DNA of 63,864 bases. Source: Paramagnetospirillum marisnigri. GTDB lineage: Bacteria > Pseudomonadota > Alphaproteobacteria > Rhodospirillales > Magnetospirillaceae. The position numbers and the translations under genes are program-made. The stretch is taken from positions 1 to 63,864 of the forward strand of contig NZ_LWQT01000048.1 of the NCBI RefSeq assembly GCF_001650715.1, read 5' to 3'. Shown piece after piece: positions 27,714 to 37,511 of the stretch. Every line of letters begins with the position of its first letter. Position 1 is the first letter of the stretch. The notes beneath the pieces were generated by a model. The model was given only the letters and a program-made list of their open reading frames with translations, made no database searches and was not told the DNA's origin.

Positions 27714-28685
27714 TCAGATCAGGCCCGAGATGGGCGAGGACGGATCGGCATAGCTCTTCTTGGGCATGCGCCCGGCCAGATAGGACAGCCGCCCGGCCTC
27801 GATGGCCAGCTTCATGGCCCGCGCCATGCGAATGGGATCGGCGGCATGGGCGATGGCGGTGTTCATCAAGACGCCGTCGCAACCCAGTTCCATGGCCACC
27901 GCCGCGTCCGAGGCGCAGCCCACCCCCGCGTCCACCAGCACCGGCACCGACACGGTTTCCTTGATGATGCGGATCGTGGTGGGGTTGAGGATGCCGAGCC
28001 CCGAGCCGATCAGCGAGCCCAGCGGCATGATGGCGACACAGCCCATGTCTTCGAGCATCTTGGCCTGGATGGGATCGTCGGAACAGTAGACCATGACCTC
28101 GAAGCCGTCCTTGATCAGGGCTTCGGCCGCCTTCAGCGTCTCGGGCATGTTGGGGTAAAGGGTGGTCTGGTCGCCCAGCACCTCCAGCTTCACCAGGTTC
28201 CAGCCCCCGGCCTCGCGGGCCAGCCTGAGCGTGCGCACCGACTCGTCGGCGGTGTAGCAGCCCGCCGTATTGGGCAGGAAGGTGTATGTCTTGGGGCTGA
28301 CATAGTCCACCAGCATGGGCTTGGACGGGTCCGACAGATTGACCCGGCGCACCGCCACGGTGACGATCTCGGCGCCCGAGGCCTCGATGGCCCGGGCGGT
28401 TTCCTCGAAATCCTTGTACTTGCCGGTGCCGACCAACAGGCGGGACGAGAAAGTCTTGCCCGCCACGGTGAAGGTGTCCAGGTCGGAGCCGCCGCCGATG
28501 AAGGCCACGATCTCAAGCTTGTCGCCGTCATTGACCGGCACCTGGGCATAGGCGGATTTGGGCACGATTTCCAGATTGCGCTCCACCGCGACCTTGCGGG
28601 GATCGACCCCCAACTCGCCCAGCAGGGCCTCGACGCTCATGGACGCGGAAAAGCTCCGCTCCTCACCATTGATCACCAGTTTCAT
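27714..28685 (-). CDS. thiSG: Fused ThiS-ThiG (sulfur carrier / thiazole synthase)
   Basis: A 323-residue fusion. Residues 1-66 form a ThiS-like beta-grasp domain ending in AFIGGGSD. The rest is ThiG, with [12 protein letters not shown], the Schiff-base Lys region (LVKLEVLGD), [11 protein letters not shown] and [28 protein letters not shown]. Together they make the thiazole phosphate of thiamine. In free ThiS the terminal Gly-Gly is adenylated and thiocarboxylated; here GG is internal. The start at ATG 28685 (MKLVINGEE) matches ThiS. No thiamine-pyrophosphate riboswitch is evident in the 152-bp gap to the divergent aroQ. Confidence 0.93.
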   Translation of the reverse strand: MKLVINGEERSFSASMSVEALLGELGVDPRKVAVERNLEIVPKSAYAQVPVNDGDKLEIVAFIGGGSDLDTFTVAGKTFSSRLLVGTGKYKDFEETARAIEASGAEIVTVAVRRVNLSDPSKPMLVDYVSPKTYTFLPNTAGCYTADESVRTLRLAREAGGWNLVKLEVLGDQTTLYPNMPETLKAAEALIKDGFEVMVYCSDDPIQAKMLEDMGCVAIMPLGSLIGSGLGILNPTTIRIIKETVSVPVLVDAGVGCASDAAVAMELGCDGVLMNTAIAHAADPIRMARAMKLAIEAGRLSYLAGRMPKKSYADPSSPISGLI

Positions 28686-28837
28686 GGACCTGTCCCACGG
28701 CAAAATAACCAAGGGTAAGAGTATGGGGCGCCATCGGGCCCGAGGCAATGGGCCGACGCGACTGAAAGCGTTGCACCGTCCTCCGCCCGTGCTATAAACC
28801 CAGCCATGGCACTTGAGCGCAAGAGGGGGGAGGTCCG

Positions 28838-29296
28838 GTGAACGCCGCTCCCGTCATCAGCATCATCAACGGCCCCAACCTCAACATGTTGGGCACGCGG
28901 CAGCCGGAATTGTACGGGCGCGAAAGCCTGGGCGATATCGAAGCCCTGTGCCGCGCCCATGCCGATGGGCTGGGCCTCGCGGTCGAGTTCCGCCAAAGCA
29001 ACCACGAGGGCGACCTCGTGACCTGGATCCAGGAGACCCGGGGACGGGCATCGGGCATCATCATCAATGCCGGGGCCTATACCCATACATCGGTGGCCAT
29101 TCTCGACGCCTTGCTGGCGGCCGAGGTTCCAGCCATCGAGGTCCACCTGTCCAACATTCACCAGCGGGATTCGTTCCGCCATCATTCATACGTGGCCAAG
29201 GCGGCCAAGGGCATGATCTGCGGGCTGGGAAGCCACGGATACCTGCTCGCGCTCGACGCGCTGGCCCGCCTGATCAAGGGAAGTTCAGAGGCATAA
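28838..29296 (+). CDS. aroQ: 3-Dehydroquinate dehydratase, type II
   Basis: A 152-residue shikimate-pathway enzyme. The signature [18 protein letters not shown] includes the catalytic Tyr, followed by [12 protein letters not shown] and [18 protein letters not shown] with the catalytic His. The start is GTG 28838 after a GGGGGGAGG ribosome-binding site. The stop overlaps the accB start by 1 bp; an aroQ-accB-accC operon is common in alphaproteobacteria. Confidence 0.96.
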   Translation: MNAAPVISIINGPNLNMLGTRQPELYGRESLGDIEALCRAHADGLGLAVEFRQSNHEGDLVTWIQETRGRASGIIINAGAYTHTSVAILDALLAAEVPAIEVHLSNIHQRDSFRHHSYVAKAAKGMICGLGSHGYLLALDALARLIKGSSEA

Positions 29297-29757
29297 TGGG
29301 CAACAAGACTCCCACTCCCATCGACAGCGACCTGGTGCGCACCCTGGCCGCACTGCTCGACGAGACCAATCTCACCGAGATCGAATACGGTGTCGGCGAC
29401 GTCAAGATCCGGGTGGCGCGCACCGCCGCCCCGGTCACCGTCCATCACGGCGCCGCCCTGGCGCCCATGGGCCATCCCACCGCCCAGCCCGGCCAGACCG
29501 GCGCCGCGGCCGATGCCGATCATCCCGGCGCGGTGACCTCGCCCATGGTGGGCGTGGCCTATCTGTCGCCGGAACCGGGCGCCACCAAGTTCATCAATCC
29601 CGGCGACATGGTCGCGGAGGGCCAGACGGTGATGCTGATCGAGGCCATGAAGACCTTCAATCCGATCCGGGCGCCCCGCTCCGGCAAGGTCACCCGCATC
29701 CTGGTGACCGACAGCCAGCCGGTTGAGTTCGGCGAGCCCCTGATGATCATCGAATAG
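29296..29757 (+). CDS. accB: Biotin carboxyl carrier protein of acetyl-CoA carboxylase
   Basis: A 153-residue protein with a helical N-terminus, an Ala/Pro/Gly-rich linker (about 50-75) and a biotinyl domain containing the biotinylation motif EAMKTFN. The N-terminal part resembles AccB ([27 protein letters not shown]). It is coupled to aroQ upstream and lies 2 bp before accC. Confidence 0.96.
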   Translation: MGNKTPTPIDSDLVRTLAALLDETNLTEIEYGVGDVKIRVARTAAPVTVHHGAALAPMGHPTAQPGQTGAAADADHPGAVTSPMVGVAYLSPEPGATKFINPGDMVAEGQTVMLIEAMKTFNPIRAPRSGKVTRILVTDSQPVEFGEPLMIIE

Positions 29758-29759
29758 CA

Positions 29760-31109
29760 ATGATGTTCGAAAAGGTCCTCATCGCCAATCGGGGCGAGAT
29801 CGCACTGCGCATCCACCGCGCCTGCCGCGAGATGGGCATCCGCACCGTCGCGGTGCATTCCACCGCCGACAACGACGCCATGCATGTGCGCCTGGCCGAC
29901 GAGGCCGTGTGCATCGGCCCGCCCTCGGCGCGGGACTCCTACCTCAACAAGGCGGCGATCCTGTCGGCGGCCACCATCACCGGGGCGGACGCCATCCATC
30001 CCGGCTACGGTTTCCTGTCGGAAAACGCCGACTTCGCCCAGATGGTGGAGGAACACGGCTTCGTGTTCATCGGCCCCACCGCCGACCACATCCGCATGAT
30101 GGGCGACAAGATCACCGCCAAGCAGGCGGCCAAGGACGCCGGTATTCCGGTGGTGCCGGGTTCTGAAGGTTCCATCGATTCCGAGGAACAGGCGCTGTCG
30201 GTGGCCGAGAGCATCGGCTATCCGGTGCTGATCAAGGCGACGGCGGGCGGCGGCGGCAAGGGCATGAAGGTGGCCCGGACCGCCAGCGAACTGGTGGAAG
30301 CCTGGAAGATGGCCAGGAACGAGGCCAAGGCCGCCTTCGGCAATGCCGACGTCTATATGGAAAAGTATCTGGGCAAGCCGCGCCATATCGAGATGCAGAT
30401 CCTGGCCGACAATTACGGCGCGGTGGTGCATCTGGGCGAGCGCGACTGCTCGCTCCAGCGCAAGCACCAGAAGGTGCTGGAAGAGGCGCCCTCGCCCGCG
30501 CTCAACGCCGACCAGCGCGAGCGCATCGGCAAGATCGCCTGCGACGCCATCGCCAAGCTGGGCTATCGCAACGCCGGAACCATCGAATTCCTGTTCGAGA
30601 ACGGCGAGTTCTACTTCATCGAGATGAATACCCGCCTGCAGGTGGAGCATCCCATCACCGAGGCCATCACCGGCATCGATCTGGTGCGCGAGCAGATCCG
30701 CATCGCCGCGGGCGCCCCGCTGGGCTATACTCAGGCCGATATCCGCTTCCAGGGCCATGCCCTGGAATGCCGCGTCAACGCCGAGGACCCCCAGACCTTC
30801 ATCCCCTGCCCCGGGCGCATCGAGGGCTATCACGCCCCCGGCGGGTTGGGAGTGCGGGTGGATTCCGGCCTGTACGCGGGCTATCGCATCCCGCCCCACT
30901 ACGACAGCATGATCGCCAAGCTGATCGTCCACGGCAATTCCCGCAACGAGGCGCTGATGCGCCTGCGGCGGGCGCTGGGCGAATACGTCATCGAGGGGGT
31001 CAAGACCACCTTGCCGCTGCATAACCGGCTGGTGAACGACTCCGACTTCGTCAATGGCGACTATGATATCCACTGGCTGGAAAAATTCGTCGAACGCAAT
31101 ACGCCGTAG
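29760..31109 (+). CDS. accC: Biotin carboxylase subunit of acetyl-CoA carboxylase
   Basis: A 449-residue ATP-grasp enzyme carboxylating biotin on AccB. Typical features are [16 protein letters not shown], the glycine-rich loop [36 protein letters not shown] and [12 protein letters not shown]. Normal length. The operon ends with a clear terminator downstream. Confidence 0.97.
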   Translation: MMFEKVLIANRGEIALRIHRACREMGIRTVAVHSTADNDAMHVRLADEAVCIGPPSARDSYLNKAAILSAATITGADAIHPGYGFLSENADFAQMVEEHGFVFIGPTADHIRMMGDKITAKQAAKDAGIPVVPGSEGSIDSEEQALSVAESIGYPVLIKATAGGGGKGMKVARTASELVEAWKMARNEAKAAFGNADVYMEKYLGKPRHIEMQILADNYGAVVHLGERDCSLQRKHQKVLEEAPSPALNADQRERIGKIACDAIAKLGYRNAGTIEFLFENGEFYFIEMNTRLQVEHPITEAITGIDLVREQIRIAAGAPLGYTQADIRFQGHALECRVNAEDPQTFIPCPGRIEGYHAPGGLGVRVDSGLYAGYRIPPHYDSMIAKLIVHGNSRNEALMRLRRALGEYVIEGVKTTLPLHNRLVNDSDFVNGDYDIHWLEKFVERNTP

Positions 31110-31135
31110 CGCCCGACGCCAGGGGGATCAATCCA

Positions 31136-31167
31136 GGGGTGGCCGCAAGGCCGCCCCTTTTTGTTTT
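31136..31167 (+). terminator. Rho-independent terminator after accC
   Basis: A 9-bp stem with one G-T pair (GGGGTGGCC / GGCCGCCCC) and a GCAA tetraloop, followed by five T then GTTTT. Confidence 0.9.
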
Positions 31168-31265
31168 GCCGGGCCGGTCGGAAAGCCATGCCTTTGGCCG
31201 CTTGCTGGAGCGGTTCCAAAGACGCATAGTGATACCGAATTACCCCCCCCCCTGAGAGTGCCTCC

Positions 31266-33260
31266 ATGAGCTTTCCCCGCCTGCTGTCGCCACTTCACAT
31301 CCGCTCGATCCGCCTGCCCAACCGCATGATCATGGGCTCCATGCATCTGGGTTTCGAGAGCGCCGCCGATGGCTTCGCCCGGCTGGCCGCCTTCTACGCC
31401 GAGCGGGCTAGGGGGGGCATCGGCCTGATGGTCACCGGCGGCGTCGCCCCGACGCCCGAGGGCAGCTTCGGCCCCGATGGCACCGTGCTGGCCGACGAAC
31501 ACGGCGTGGCCGACCATCGCATGATCACCCAGGCCGTCCACGCCGAGGGTGGGCGCATCCTGATGCAGATTCTCCATTGCGGCCGCTATTCCAAGCACCG
31601 CGAGCTGGTGGCGCCGTCAGCGGTCAAGGCCCCCATCAGCCCCTTCACCCCGCGCGAGATGTCGGAGGCCGACATCCTCGCCACCATCGAGGCCTATGGC
31701 CGCACCGCCCGGCTGGCGGTGGCGGCGGGCTATGACGGGGTCGAGGTCATGGCCTCGGAAGGCTATCTGATCAATGAGTTCATGGCGCCGCGCACCAACA
31801 AGCGCACCGATGGCTGGGGCGGCGACCTGGCGGGACGGCTGCGTTTCCTGCGCGAGATCACCCGCAAGGTGCGCGCCGCCCTGGGCGACAAGCTGATCCT
31901 GTCGGTGCGGCTGTCCATGGTGGATCTGGTGGAGGACGGCCTGACCGCCGAGGAAGTGGTGGCCGCCGCCCGCGCGGTGGAGGCCGAGGGCTGCGACCTG
32001 CTCAACAGCGGCATCGGCTGGCACGAGGCCCGGATTCCCACCATCGCCCATACCGTGCCGCAAGGCGCCTGGACCTGGGCCACCGCCCGGGTCAAGGCGG
32101 CGGTGGGCATTCCGGTGGCCGCCAGCAACCGCATCAAGTCGCCCGACATGGCCGAGGCGCTGCTGGCGCGGGGCGAGGCCGATCTGGTGTCCATGGCCCG
32201 GCCGCTGCTGGCCGACCCCGACTTCGCCGTCAAGGTGGGCGACGGCCGCGCCGAGGTCATCAATGCCTGCATCGGCTGCAACCAGGGCTGCCTCGACCCC
32301 ATATTCTCGGGCGGGTCCGCCACCTGCCTGGTCAATCCCCGGGCCGGGCGCGAATCCCGCTTCCGCTCCTCGCCCACCAAGGCTTCCAAACGCATCGCCG
32401 TGATCGGCGGCGGCCCGGCGGGCATGTCCTGCGCCCTGGAAGCCGGACGGCGCGGCCATGCCGTGACCCTGTTCGAGGCCGGGCCGGAACTGGGGGGGCA
32501 GTTCCTACTGGCGCGCCGGGTGCCGGGCAAGGAGGAATACCAGGCGACGCCCCGGCATTACGCCTTCGAACTGGCCGCCGCCGGTGTGGAGCTCCGCCTG
32601 GGCCGCGAGGTCGGGGTCGAGGACCTGGACGGCTTCGACCAATACGTCCTGGCCACCGGCATCACGCCGCGCGCCCTGAACCTGCCCGGAGCCGACCACC
32701 CCATGGTGGTGGGCTATGACGAGGTGCTGTCCGGACGCAAGGCGGTGGGCGAACGGGTCGCCATCCTGGGATGCGGCGGCATCGGCTTCGACGTGGCCCT
32801 GGCGCTGCTGGGCGAGACCGAACCCTTCGACGCCGCCTGGGGCATCGACCGCTCCTTCGCCCATCCCGGCGGCCTGCGCCCCGCCGCCCCGCCGCCATCG
32901 CCACCTCGCCGCATCGTCATGATGCAGCGCAAGCCCGATCGCCCCGGCGCCGGGCTGGGCAAGACCACCGGCTGGATTCACAAGGCGGTCTTGCAGCGTC
33001 GGGGAGTGGAAATGTTGAGTGGCGTAACCTATCTCCTTATCGACGACAAGGGCGTTCATCTTTCGTTAAATAATGCCCGGCATGTCGTCGAGGCGGACAC
33101 AGTTGTCGTCTGTATCGGCCAAGAGTCCCGCCGCATCCTCCTGCCCGACCTCGCCGCCCTGGGAAAGCCGGTCCACCTGATCGGTGGAGCCAGGGAATCC
33201 GCTCGTCTTGATGCCCTGGCGGCCTTCGAGGAGGGCACCCGCCTGGGGCTGGCACTATGA
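31266..33260 (+). CDS. FMN/FAD/4Fe-4S oxidoreductase, 2,4-dienoyl-CoA reductase type
   Basis: A 664-residue old-yellow-enzyme-like flavoprotein. The N-terminal TIM barrel (about 1-330) includes FMAPRTNKRTDGWGG. The Fe-S site CIGCNQGCLD...SATCLVNP is at about 338-359. The C-terminal FAD/NAD(P) half has IAVIGGGPAGMSCALEAGRRGH and LGCGGIGFDVALALLGE. The family covers 2,4-dienoyl-CoA reductase (FadH), trimethylamine dehydrogenase and related enzymes; FadH-like is most likely. It stands alone between a terminator and an unrelated gene. Confidence 0.88.
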   Translation: MSFPRLLSPLHIRSIRLPNRMIMGSMHLGFESAADGFARLAAFYAERARGGIGLMVTGGVAPTPEGSFGPDGTVLADEHGVADHRMITQAVHAEGGRILMQILHCGRYSKHRELVAPSAVKAPISPFTPREMSEADILATIEAYGRTARLAVAAGYDGVEVMASEGYLINEFMAPRTNKRTDGWGGDLAGRLRFLREITRKVRAALGDKLILSVRLSMVDLVEDGLTAEEVVAAARAVEAEGCDLLNSGIGWHEARIPTIAHTVPQGAWTWATARVKAAVGIPVAASNRIKSPDMAEALLARGEADLVSMARPLLADPDFAVKVGDGRAEVINACIGCNQGCLDPIFSGGSATCLVNPRAGRESRFRSSPTKASKRIAVIGGGPAGMSCALEAGRRGHAVTLFEAGPELGGQFLLARRVPGKEEYQATPRHYAFELAAAGVELRLGREVGVEDLDGFDQYVLATGITPRALNLPGADHPMVVGYDEVLSGRKAVGERVAILGCGGIGFDVALALLGETEPFDAAWGIDRSFAHPGGLRPAAPPPSPPRRIVMMQRKPDRPGAGLGKTTGWIHKAVLQRRGVEMLSGVTYLLIDDKGVHLSLNNARHVVEADTVVVCIGQESRRILLPDLAALGKPVHLIGGARESARLDALAAFEEGTRLGLAL

Positions 33261-33400
33261 CTTGTGTCCGAGCGCGCCCCGGCCATCCATTAGCGGCGAC
33301 ACGATCAATTATTACCAGGCCTTCAATATTCACGTGATTTCCGCGTCTATTTCTATCGACCAGCTTGCCTTGCCGACATTTTCCGGTTCATAGTGGCAGG

Positions 33401-35779
33401 ATGCGTTTAGTAGGAAAACCGAGACGCAAGGAGTCTACCCCCCGACAGCCATCATGGATGGGCTGGTCGGCGTTGCGTGCCCGAGTGGCGGAGTATCGGG
33501 GGGGGGCCAAGACAGGTGGTGAAGCATCCACTCCCCCATCCAGACTCGATGACGTGATCCAGCCCCTGGGACTTGGCGGATTGCTTTGGGTTCCTGTGCT
33601 GCTGGTCGTGATTTCCCTGGTCGCCGTGGCATCCGGCATCCTGCGCCTGATGGGGAGGGCGCTATCGGCTCTGGTCGAGGCCTTGGTGGCCGGATGGCGG
33701 AGCCTGGCGGCGGCGGCGTCCAAGATCGCGGATATGGGGCGGCGGCTGGTCGCCCCTATTTTCGCTTTCACTCCCGCCACCACGGTTCGCGATCGTCCCA
33801 GCGACGGACGCTTCAACGCCGTCGAAGATAAGGTTGTCCGCCATATCGAGCCCGCGACGCCGGATGACCTTGCCCTGATCCGCCGCGCCCTGGCGGAAGT
33901 CCCCGACAAGGGCGACAATGCCCTGCCCCAGGACCTCGCCCTGCTGGCCCGTCTGCTGGCCGATTCCCCACCCGGCAATGATTTCGCCGCCGCCGACATG
34001 GTGCGTGACTGCTTCGACGAGTTCGGCAGCAGCGGCGTGCGCTCGCGCGCCTTGCTGGCGGTGGCCCAGAAGCTGGCGCGGCATTTCGCGACACCGGCAC
34101 GGTTGCCATTGGCCACCACGCGGGCGTGGCGCATGCTCGACCCGGTGGTGTTCGGCGACGAGATGGCGGCGCAATTGTCGGTGATCGGCCGTTTCGTTTT
34201 CGACTGGCAGAAGACGCAACAGACGTTCCTGTGCCTGGAATACGGCGAGATCGAGCTGATCGAAACCCTGTTCGAGGCCATGCACCCCGGCCGCCACGCC
34301 AAGGAGATGGCCGACGTCCTGGAGTTCAAGGTGCTGTCCAACCGGCGCCAGGGCTTGCTTCGCCGCGTTCCCCACCGGGTGCGCAAGCTGGCCCAGGACC
34401 CCGCCCGGCGCGCCGATGCCCGCGACTATGTCGAGGCCAGCCAGGCCTTCCTGAACAAGATCGCCACCGCCCGGCAGTATCAGCCCATCATCGACGCGGC
34501 GGCGGCGTCACTGGAAGAAATCAACAAACTGGCGGAAAAGATGTTTCCGCCCGCCGCCCAGGCACTGCCGCCGCCGGGAGCTGGTGGCGGCGAGGGGCAA
34601 GCCCTGGCCCGCATCAATCCCATCAAGATGCCGGCCTCGGAACTGGCCGAGCGGGCCATCCGCGAGGCACAGGCCAATGGGGGGACGCCGCAGTCGGTCC
34701 CCTCCGGAAGTCCGGCGCCCATTCCCGCCACGGTGCCCACCGCCGCCCAACCGGCGCGGGACGCTGACGTCATCCCCCGCACCATCCCGGCAACGCCGCC
34801 ATCCGCCGCGCCAATACCCACCCTGCCGCCCCAGTCACTCCCGGCCCAGGCGCTCCCGGCCCAGGCGCCCCTCCGGGCGACAGCCCCGACGAGCGCGCCG
34901 CCCCGTCGCGCCCCCGGCCTTGGCCCCCGCTACAGCGCCGATGCCCGGCCGCTGCGGTTGAAGCCCCCCCTGGCCGTGGTTGCCCGTCACGAAGAGCCGC
35001 CGCCCTCCCTCTCGGCGCGCCCCACGGCCATCCTCCCCGGCGGGCGTCCGCAACTCCCCGCTTTCCTGTCGGCCCCCCTGCCGGTGCTGGCCAATGCCCT
35101 GCTGACCGCCTCTCCCGGAACGCCCGAACCGGTAAAGCCCAAGGTGGCTACGCCACTGACCGGCCGCATCGCCCTGCCCAGTGTCGGAGGCAAGCCGGTG
35201 GCGGTATCCAACGCCGCTCCCGTCGCGCAACGCCCCGCCCAACCCACCGCCCCGACGGCGGCGCCGGCCCGGGTGGCGACGGGCACCATTGCCCTTCCCC
35301 CGGCCATGGCCAAGGCTCCTGCGCCCGCCCAGGCTACCGTGGCGGCCACCGCCACCGATGCCCCGAAGGCCACCGTCACCGACCTGACCGTGGTGCCGAA
35401 ATCCAAGCGGCCGCCCATCACCCAGGCAATCAAGCGCCAGTCGGTGCTGAAGGTCCTGCGCGGCGAATCCTCGGCGGCCATCGCCGCCGCGCTGGGCATC
35501 CGCGAGGGCAAATTGGACGAATGGGTCGATGCCTTCATTTCGGCTGGCGCGGGCGCATTGTCCCCGGCCAAGCCCAAGCGCGAACATCGCCGCAAGCCCG
35601 CGGAAGAACCGTTGTCGGCGGAGGTGCTGCGCGCCAAGCTGGCCGAGGTCCTGGCCACCGCCCAGATGATCGAGCGGGCCATGGAAAGCCAGTTGTCTCC
35701 CCGCCGCCCCATGCTGCTGCCGCCGCCCGACAGTGACGGTGGCCATCACCTGCCGAAACGGCCGCGCCGCAAGGGCTGA
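33401..35779 (+). CDS. Unrecognised membrane-anchored protein with Pro/Ala-rich middle and C-terminal HTH-like segment
   Basis: A 792-residue protein I do not recognise. One TM is near residues 60-82 (GGLLWVPVLLVVISLVAVASGIL). A mostly helical domain (about 130-395) is followed by a disordered Pro/Ala/Thr-rich stretch (about 420-660). A basic C-terminus then has SVLKVLRGESSAAIAAALGIREGKLDEWVDAF, which looks like the helix-turn-helix of transposase-type or regulatory proteins. The start is uncertain: ATG 33401 has a poor ribosome-binding site; TTG 33365 and ATG 33461 are also in frame. Codon use matches the neighbours, so it is a real gene. Membrane anchoring of a DNA-binding tail is only an inference. 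Confidence 0.7.
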   Translation: MRLVGKPRRKESTPRQPSWMGWSALRARVAEYRGGAKTGGEASTPPSRLDDVIQPLGLGGLLWVPVLLVVISLVAVASGILRLMGRALSALVEALVAGWRSLAAAASKIADMGRRLVAPIFAFTPATTVRDRPSDGRFNAVEDKVVRHIEPATPDDLALIRRALAEVPDKGDNALPQDLALLARLLADSPPGNDFAAADMVRDCFDEFGSSGVRSRALLAVAQKLARHFATPARLPLATTRAWRMLDPVVFGDEMAAQLSVIGRFVFDWQKTQQTFLCLEYGEIELIETLFEAMHPGRHAKEMADVLEFKVLSNRRQGLLRRVPHRVRKLAQDPARRADARDYVEASQAFLNKIATARQYQPIIDAAAASLEEINKLAEKMFPPAAQALPPPGAGGGEGQALARINPIKMPASELAERAIREAQANGGTPQSVPSGSPAPIPATVPTAAQPARDADVIPRTIPATPPSAAPIPTLPPQSLPAQALPAQAPLRATAPTSAPPRRAPGLGPRYSADARPLRLKPPLAVVARHEEPPPSLSARPTAILPGGRPQLPAFLSAPLPVLANALLTASPGTPEPVKPKVATPLTGRIALPSVGGKPVAVSNAAPVAQRPAQPTAPTAAPARVATGTIALPPAMAKAPAPAQATVAATATDAPKATVTDLTVVPKSKRPPITQAIKRQSVLKVLRGESSAAIAAALGIREGKLDEWVDAFISAGAGALSPAKPKREHRRKPAEEPLSAEVLRAKLAEVLATAQMIERAMESQLSPRRPMLLPPPDSDGGHHLPKRPRRKG

Positions 35780-35848
35780 TCCCATTGATCCCAGGACCTT
35801 CCATTCCCATGTATCCGTGATGAATGTCACGGGATCGGGGGGAAGGGG

Positions 35849-36238
35849 ATGACACGTCAAGAGGGACCGCGGACCAGTCAGGCCGGGATCGACGCCGAAC
35901 ATCGGATTCAAGTGGAACTGATCCTGGCTCTTGAGCAGGGGCTGGCCATGGGCCGTGACCACGAGGACCTCAAGGCTTTGCTCCGGCAACTGGTCGACTA
36001 CACCGATGTGCATTTCATGTCGGAACAGATGCTGATGCGGCTGTATTCCTACCCCGCCCTTGCCGAACATGAAGCCGCCCACGACAAGCTGATGGAGCAG
36101 GCGCGCCGGATCGAGGCCGATTTCTGCTCCGAGGAGCCCTCGGGGGTGTCATCGGAATTGCTGATATTGAAGCAATGGCTGTTGGACCATATCCGCAGCG
36201 ACGACTACGCCTTCCACAGTCACCTGAGCAGCGTCTGA
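35849..36238 (+). CDS. Bacteriohemerythrin-like protein
   Basis: A 129-residue four-helix protein with the non-heme di-iron ligand pattern: His in IDAEHRIQ, HxxxE in HFMSEQ, HxxxH in HEAAH, and HxxxxD in HIRSDD. Hemerythrins bind oxygen reversibly and in bacteria deliver or sense O2, or buffer NO. The ATG at 35849 follows GGGGGAAGGGG. It appears monocistronic. Confidence 0.9.
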   Translation: MTRQEGPRTSQAGIDAEHRIQVELILALEQGLAMGRDHEDLKALLRQLVDYTDVHFMSEQMLMRLYSYPALAEHEAAHDKLMEQARRIEADFCSEEPSGVSSELLILKQWLLDHIRSDDYAFHSHLSSV

Positions 36239-36340
36239 CTGTTCCCCATCCAGCAACAATCCGTTTCCGTATGACTGGATTGTCGTAACCTGGCGCCGCG
36301 GTAGACTCGGCACCAGTTCCATCACCCCACGAGGTCCGCC

Positions 36341-36946
36341 ATGAAGCTTGCCCCCTTGGTCCTGGTCGCCGCCCTGGCCGCCGTCCAACCCGCCTTCGCC
36401 CAGTCCTCCGCCAGCACCGATCCCGCCAAGGTCGAGGCAGGCCGTTATGTGGTGGACAAGACCCACGCCAAGATCATCTTCTCGTTCAATCATCTGGGCT
36501 TTTCCACCTCCTACGGCCTGTTCAGTGACTTCGACGCCGAGATGACCTTCGATCCCAAATCCCCGGCCAAGAGCAGCCTGGCGGTCAGCGTCAACATGGA
36601 CGGCGTCGTCACCACCGTGCCGAAATTCGACGCCCATCTGAAGTCGCCCGACCTCTTCGATACCGCCAAGTATCCCACCGCCAGCTTCAAGAGCACCGCC
36701 ATCGAGGTCACCGGCCCCACCACCGGCCGCATCACCGGCGAGCTGACCCTGCACGGCGTGACCCGCCCGGTGGTGCTGGACACCACCTTCAACGGCGCGG
36801 GCGTGCATCCCATGAACAAGAAGTTCGTGGCGGGCTTCAACGCCACCGCCAAGCTGAAGCGCAGTGATTTCGGCCTGGGCTACGCCCTGCCGGTGGTTGG
36901 CGACGAAGTGACGCTGACCATCAGCACCGAATTCGTCCATCAGTAG
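36341..36946 (+). CDS. YceI-family periplasmic protein
   Basis: A 201-residue secreted lipocalin-like protein. The signal peptide is about 1-21, then YVVDKTHAKIIFSFNHLGFSTSYG, the typical YceI opening, and LTLHGVTRPVVLDTTFNG. YceI folds bind polyisoprenoids such as quinone-like lipids. The next gene, a cytochrome b561, begins 10 bp downstream, and a second YceI gene overlaps that one: a yceI-cybB-yceI operon. Confidence 0.93.
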   Translation: MKLAPLVLVAALAAVQPAFAQSSASTDPAKVEAGRYVVDKTHAKIIFSFNHLGFSTSYGLFSDFDAEMTFDPKSPAKSSLAVSVNMDGVVTTVPKFDAHLKSPDLFDTAKYPTASFKSTAIEVTGPTTGRITGELTLHGVTRPVVLDTTFNGAGVHPMNKKFVAGFNATAKLKRSDFGLGYALPVVGDEVTLTISTEFVHQ

Positions 36947-36956
36947 CCCCGTCGCC

Positions 36957-37511
36957 ATGTCCGCGCGCCTTCGCTACGACGGCGTCGCCATGACCCTGCA
37001 TTGGGCCATGGCGGCGGCCATCCTCGGCCTGCTGGCTTCCGGCTTCGTCATGATCGGGCTGAAGCCGGGTTCCGCCCAGCAATTCCAGATGTACCAGACG
37101 CACAAATCGGTGGGCATCACCGTGCTGGCCCTGACCCTGCTTCGCCTGGGCTGGAGACTGGCGCACCGGCCGCCATCGCTGCCCGACACCATGCCCGCCT
37201 GGGAACAGGCCGTCGCCCATGCCGGGCACTGGGCTCTGTACGGCCTGATGCTGGCCATGCCGCTGGCCGGCTGGGCGGTGGTCTCCACCTCGCCCTACAA
37301 CATCGCCACCGTGCTTTACGGCCTGCTGCCCCTGCCCCATCTGCCCCTGCCGCGCGACCTCAACGGCGCCGCCAAGCTGGCCCATCTGATCGGGGCCTGG
37401 CTGATGGTCGCCACCCTTCTGGGGCATGTGGGGGCGGCGTTGCGCCACCACCTGCTGCTGAAGGACGAGGTCATGGCCCGCATGCTGCCCCGTTTCCGGA
37501 GAGACTCATGA
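36957..37511 (+). CDS. cybB: Cytochrome b561
   Basis: A 184-residue inner-membrane di-heme b cytochrome with four helices. Candidate heme His ligands are in AMTLHWAMAAAI, YQTHKSVGITV, AVAHAGHWALYGLM and LAHLIGAWLMVATLLGHVGAALRHHLL. The family oxidises quinol or superoxide at the membrane. It is flanked by two YceI proteins, a common association suggesting a shared quinone/isoprenoid partner. Confidence 0.93.
   Translation: MSARLRYDGVAMTLHWAMAAAILGLLASGFVMIGLKPGSAQQFQMYQTHKSVGITVLALTLLRLGWRLAHRPPSLPDTMPAWEQAVAHAGHWALYGLMLAMPLAGWAVVSTSPYNIATVLYGLLPLPHLPLPRDLNGAAKLAHLIGAWLMVATLLGHVGAALRHHLLLKDEVMARMLPRFRRDS

Noticed and set aside
28686-28837. Thiamine-pyrophosphate riboswitch upstream of thiSG
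   Set aside because: I looked for the conserved CTGAGA and ACCTGA-type blocks on the minus strand and did not find them.
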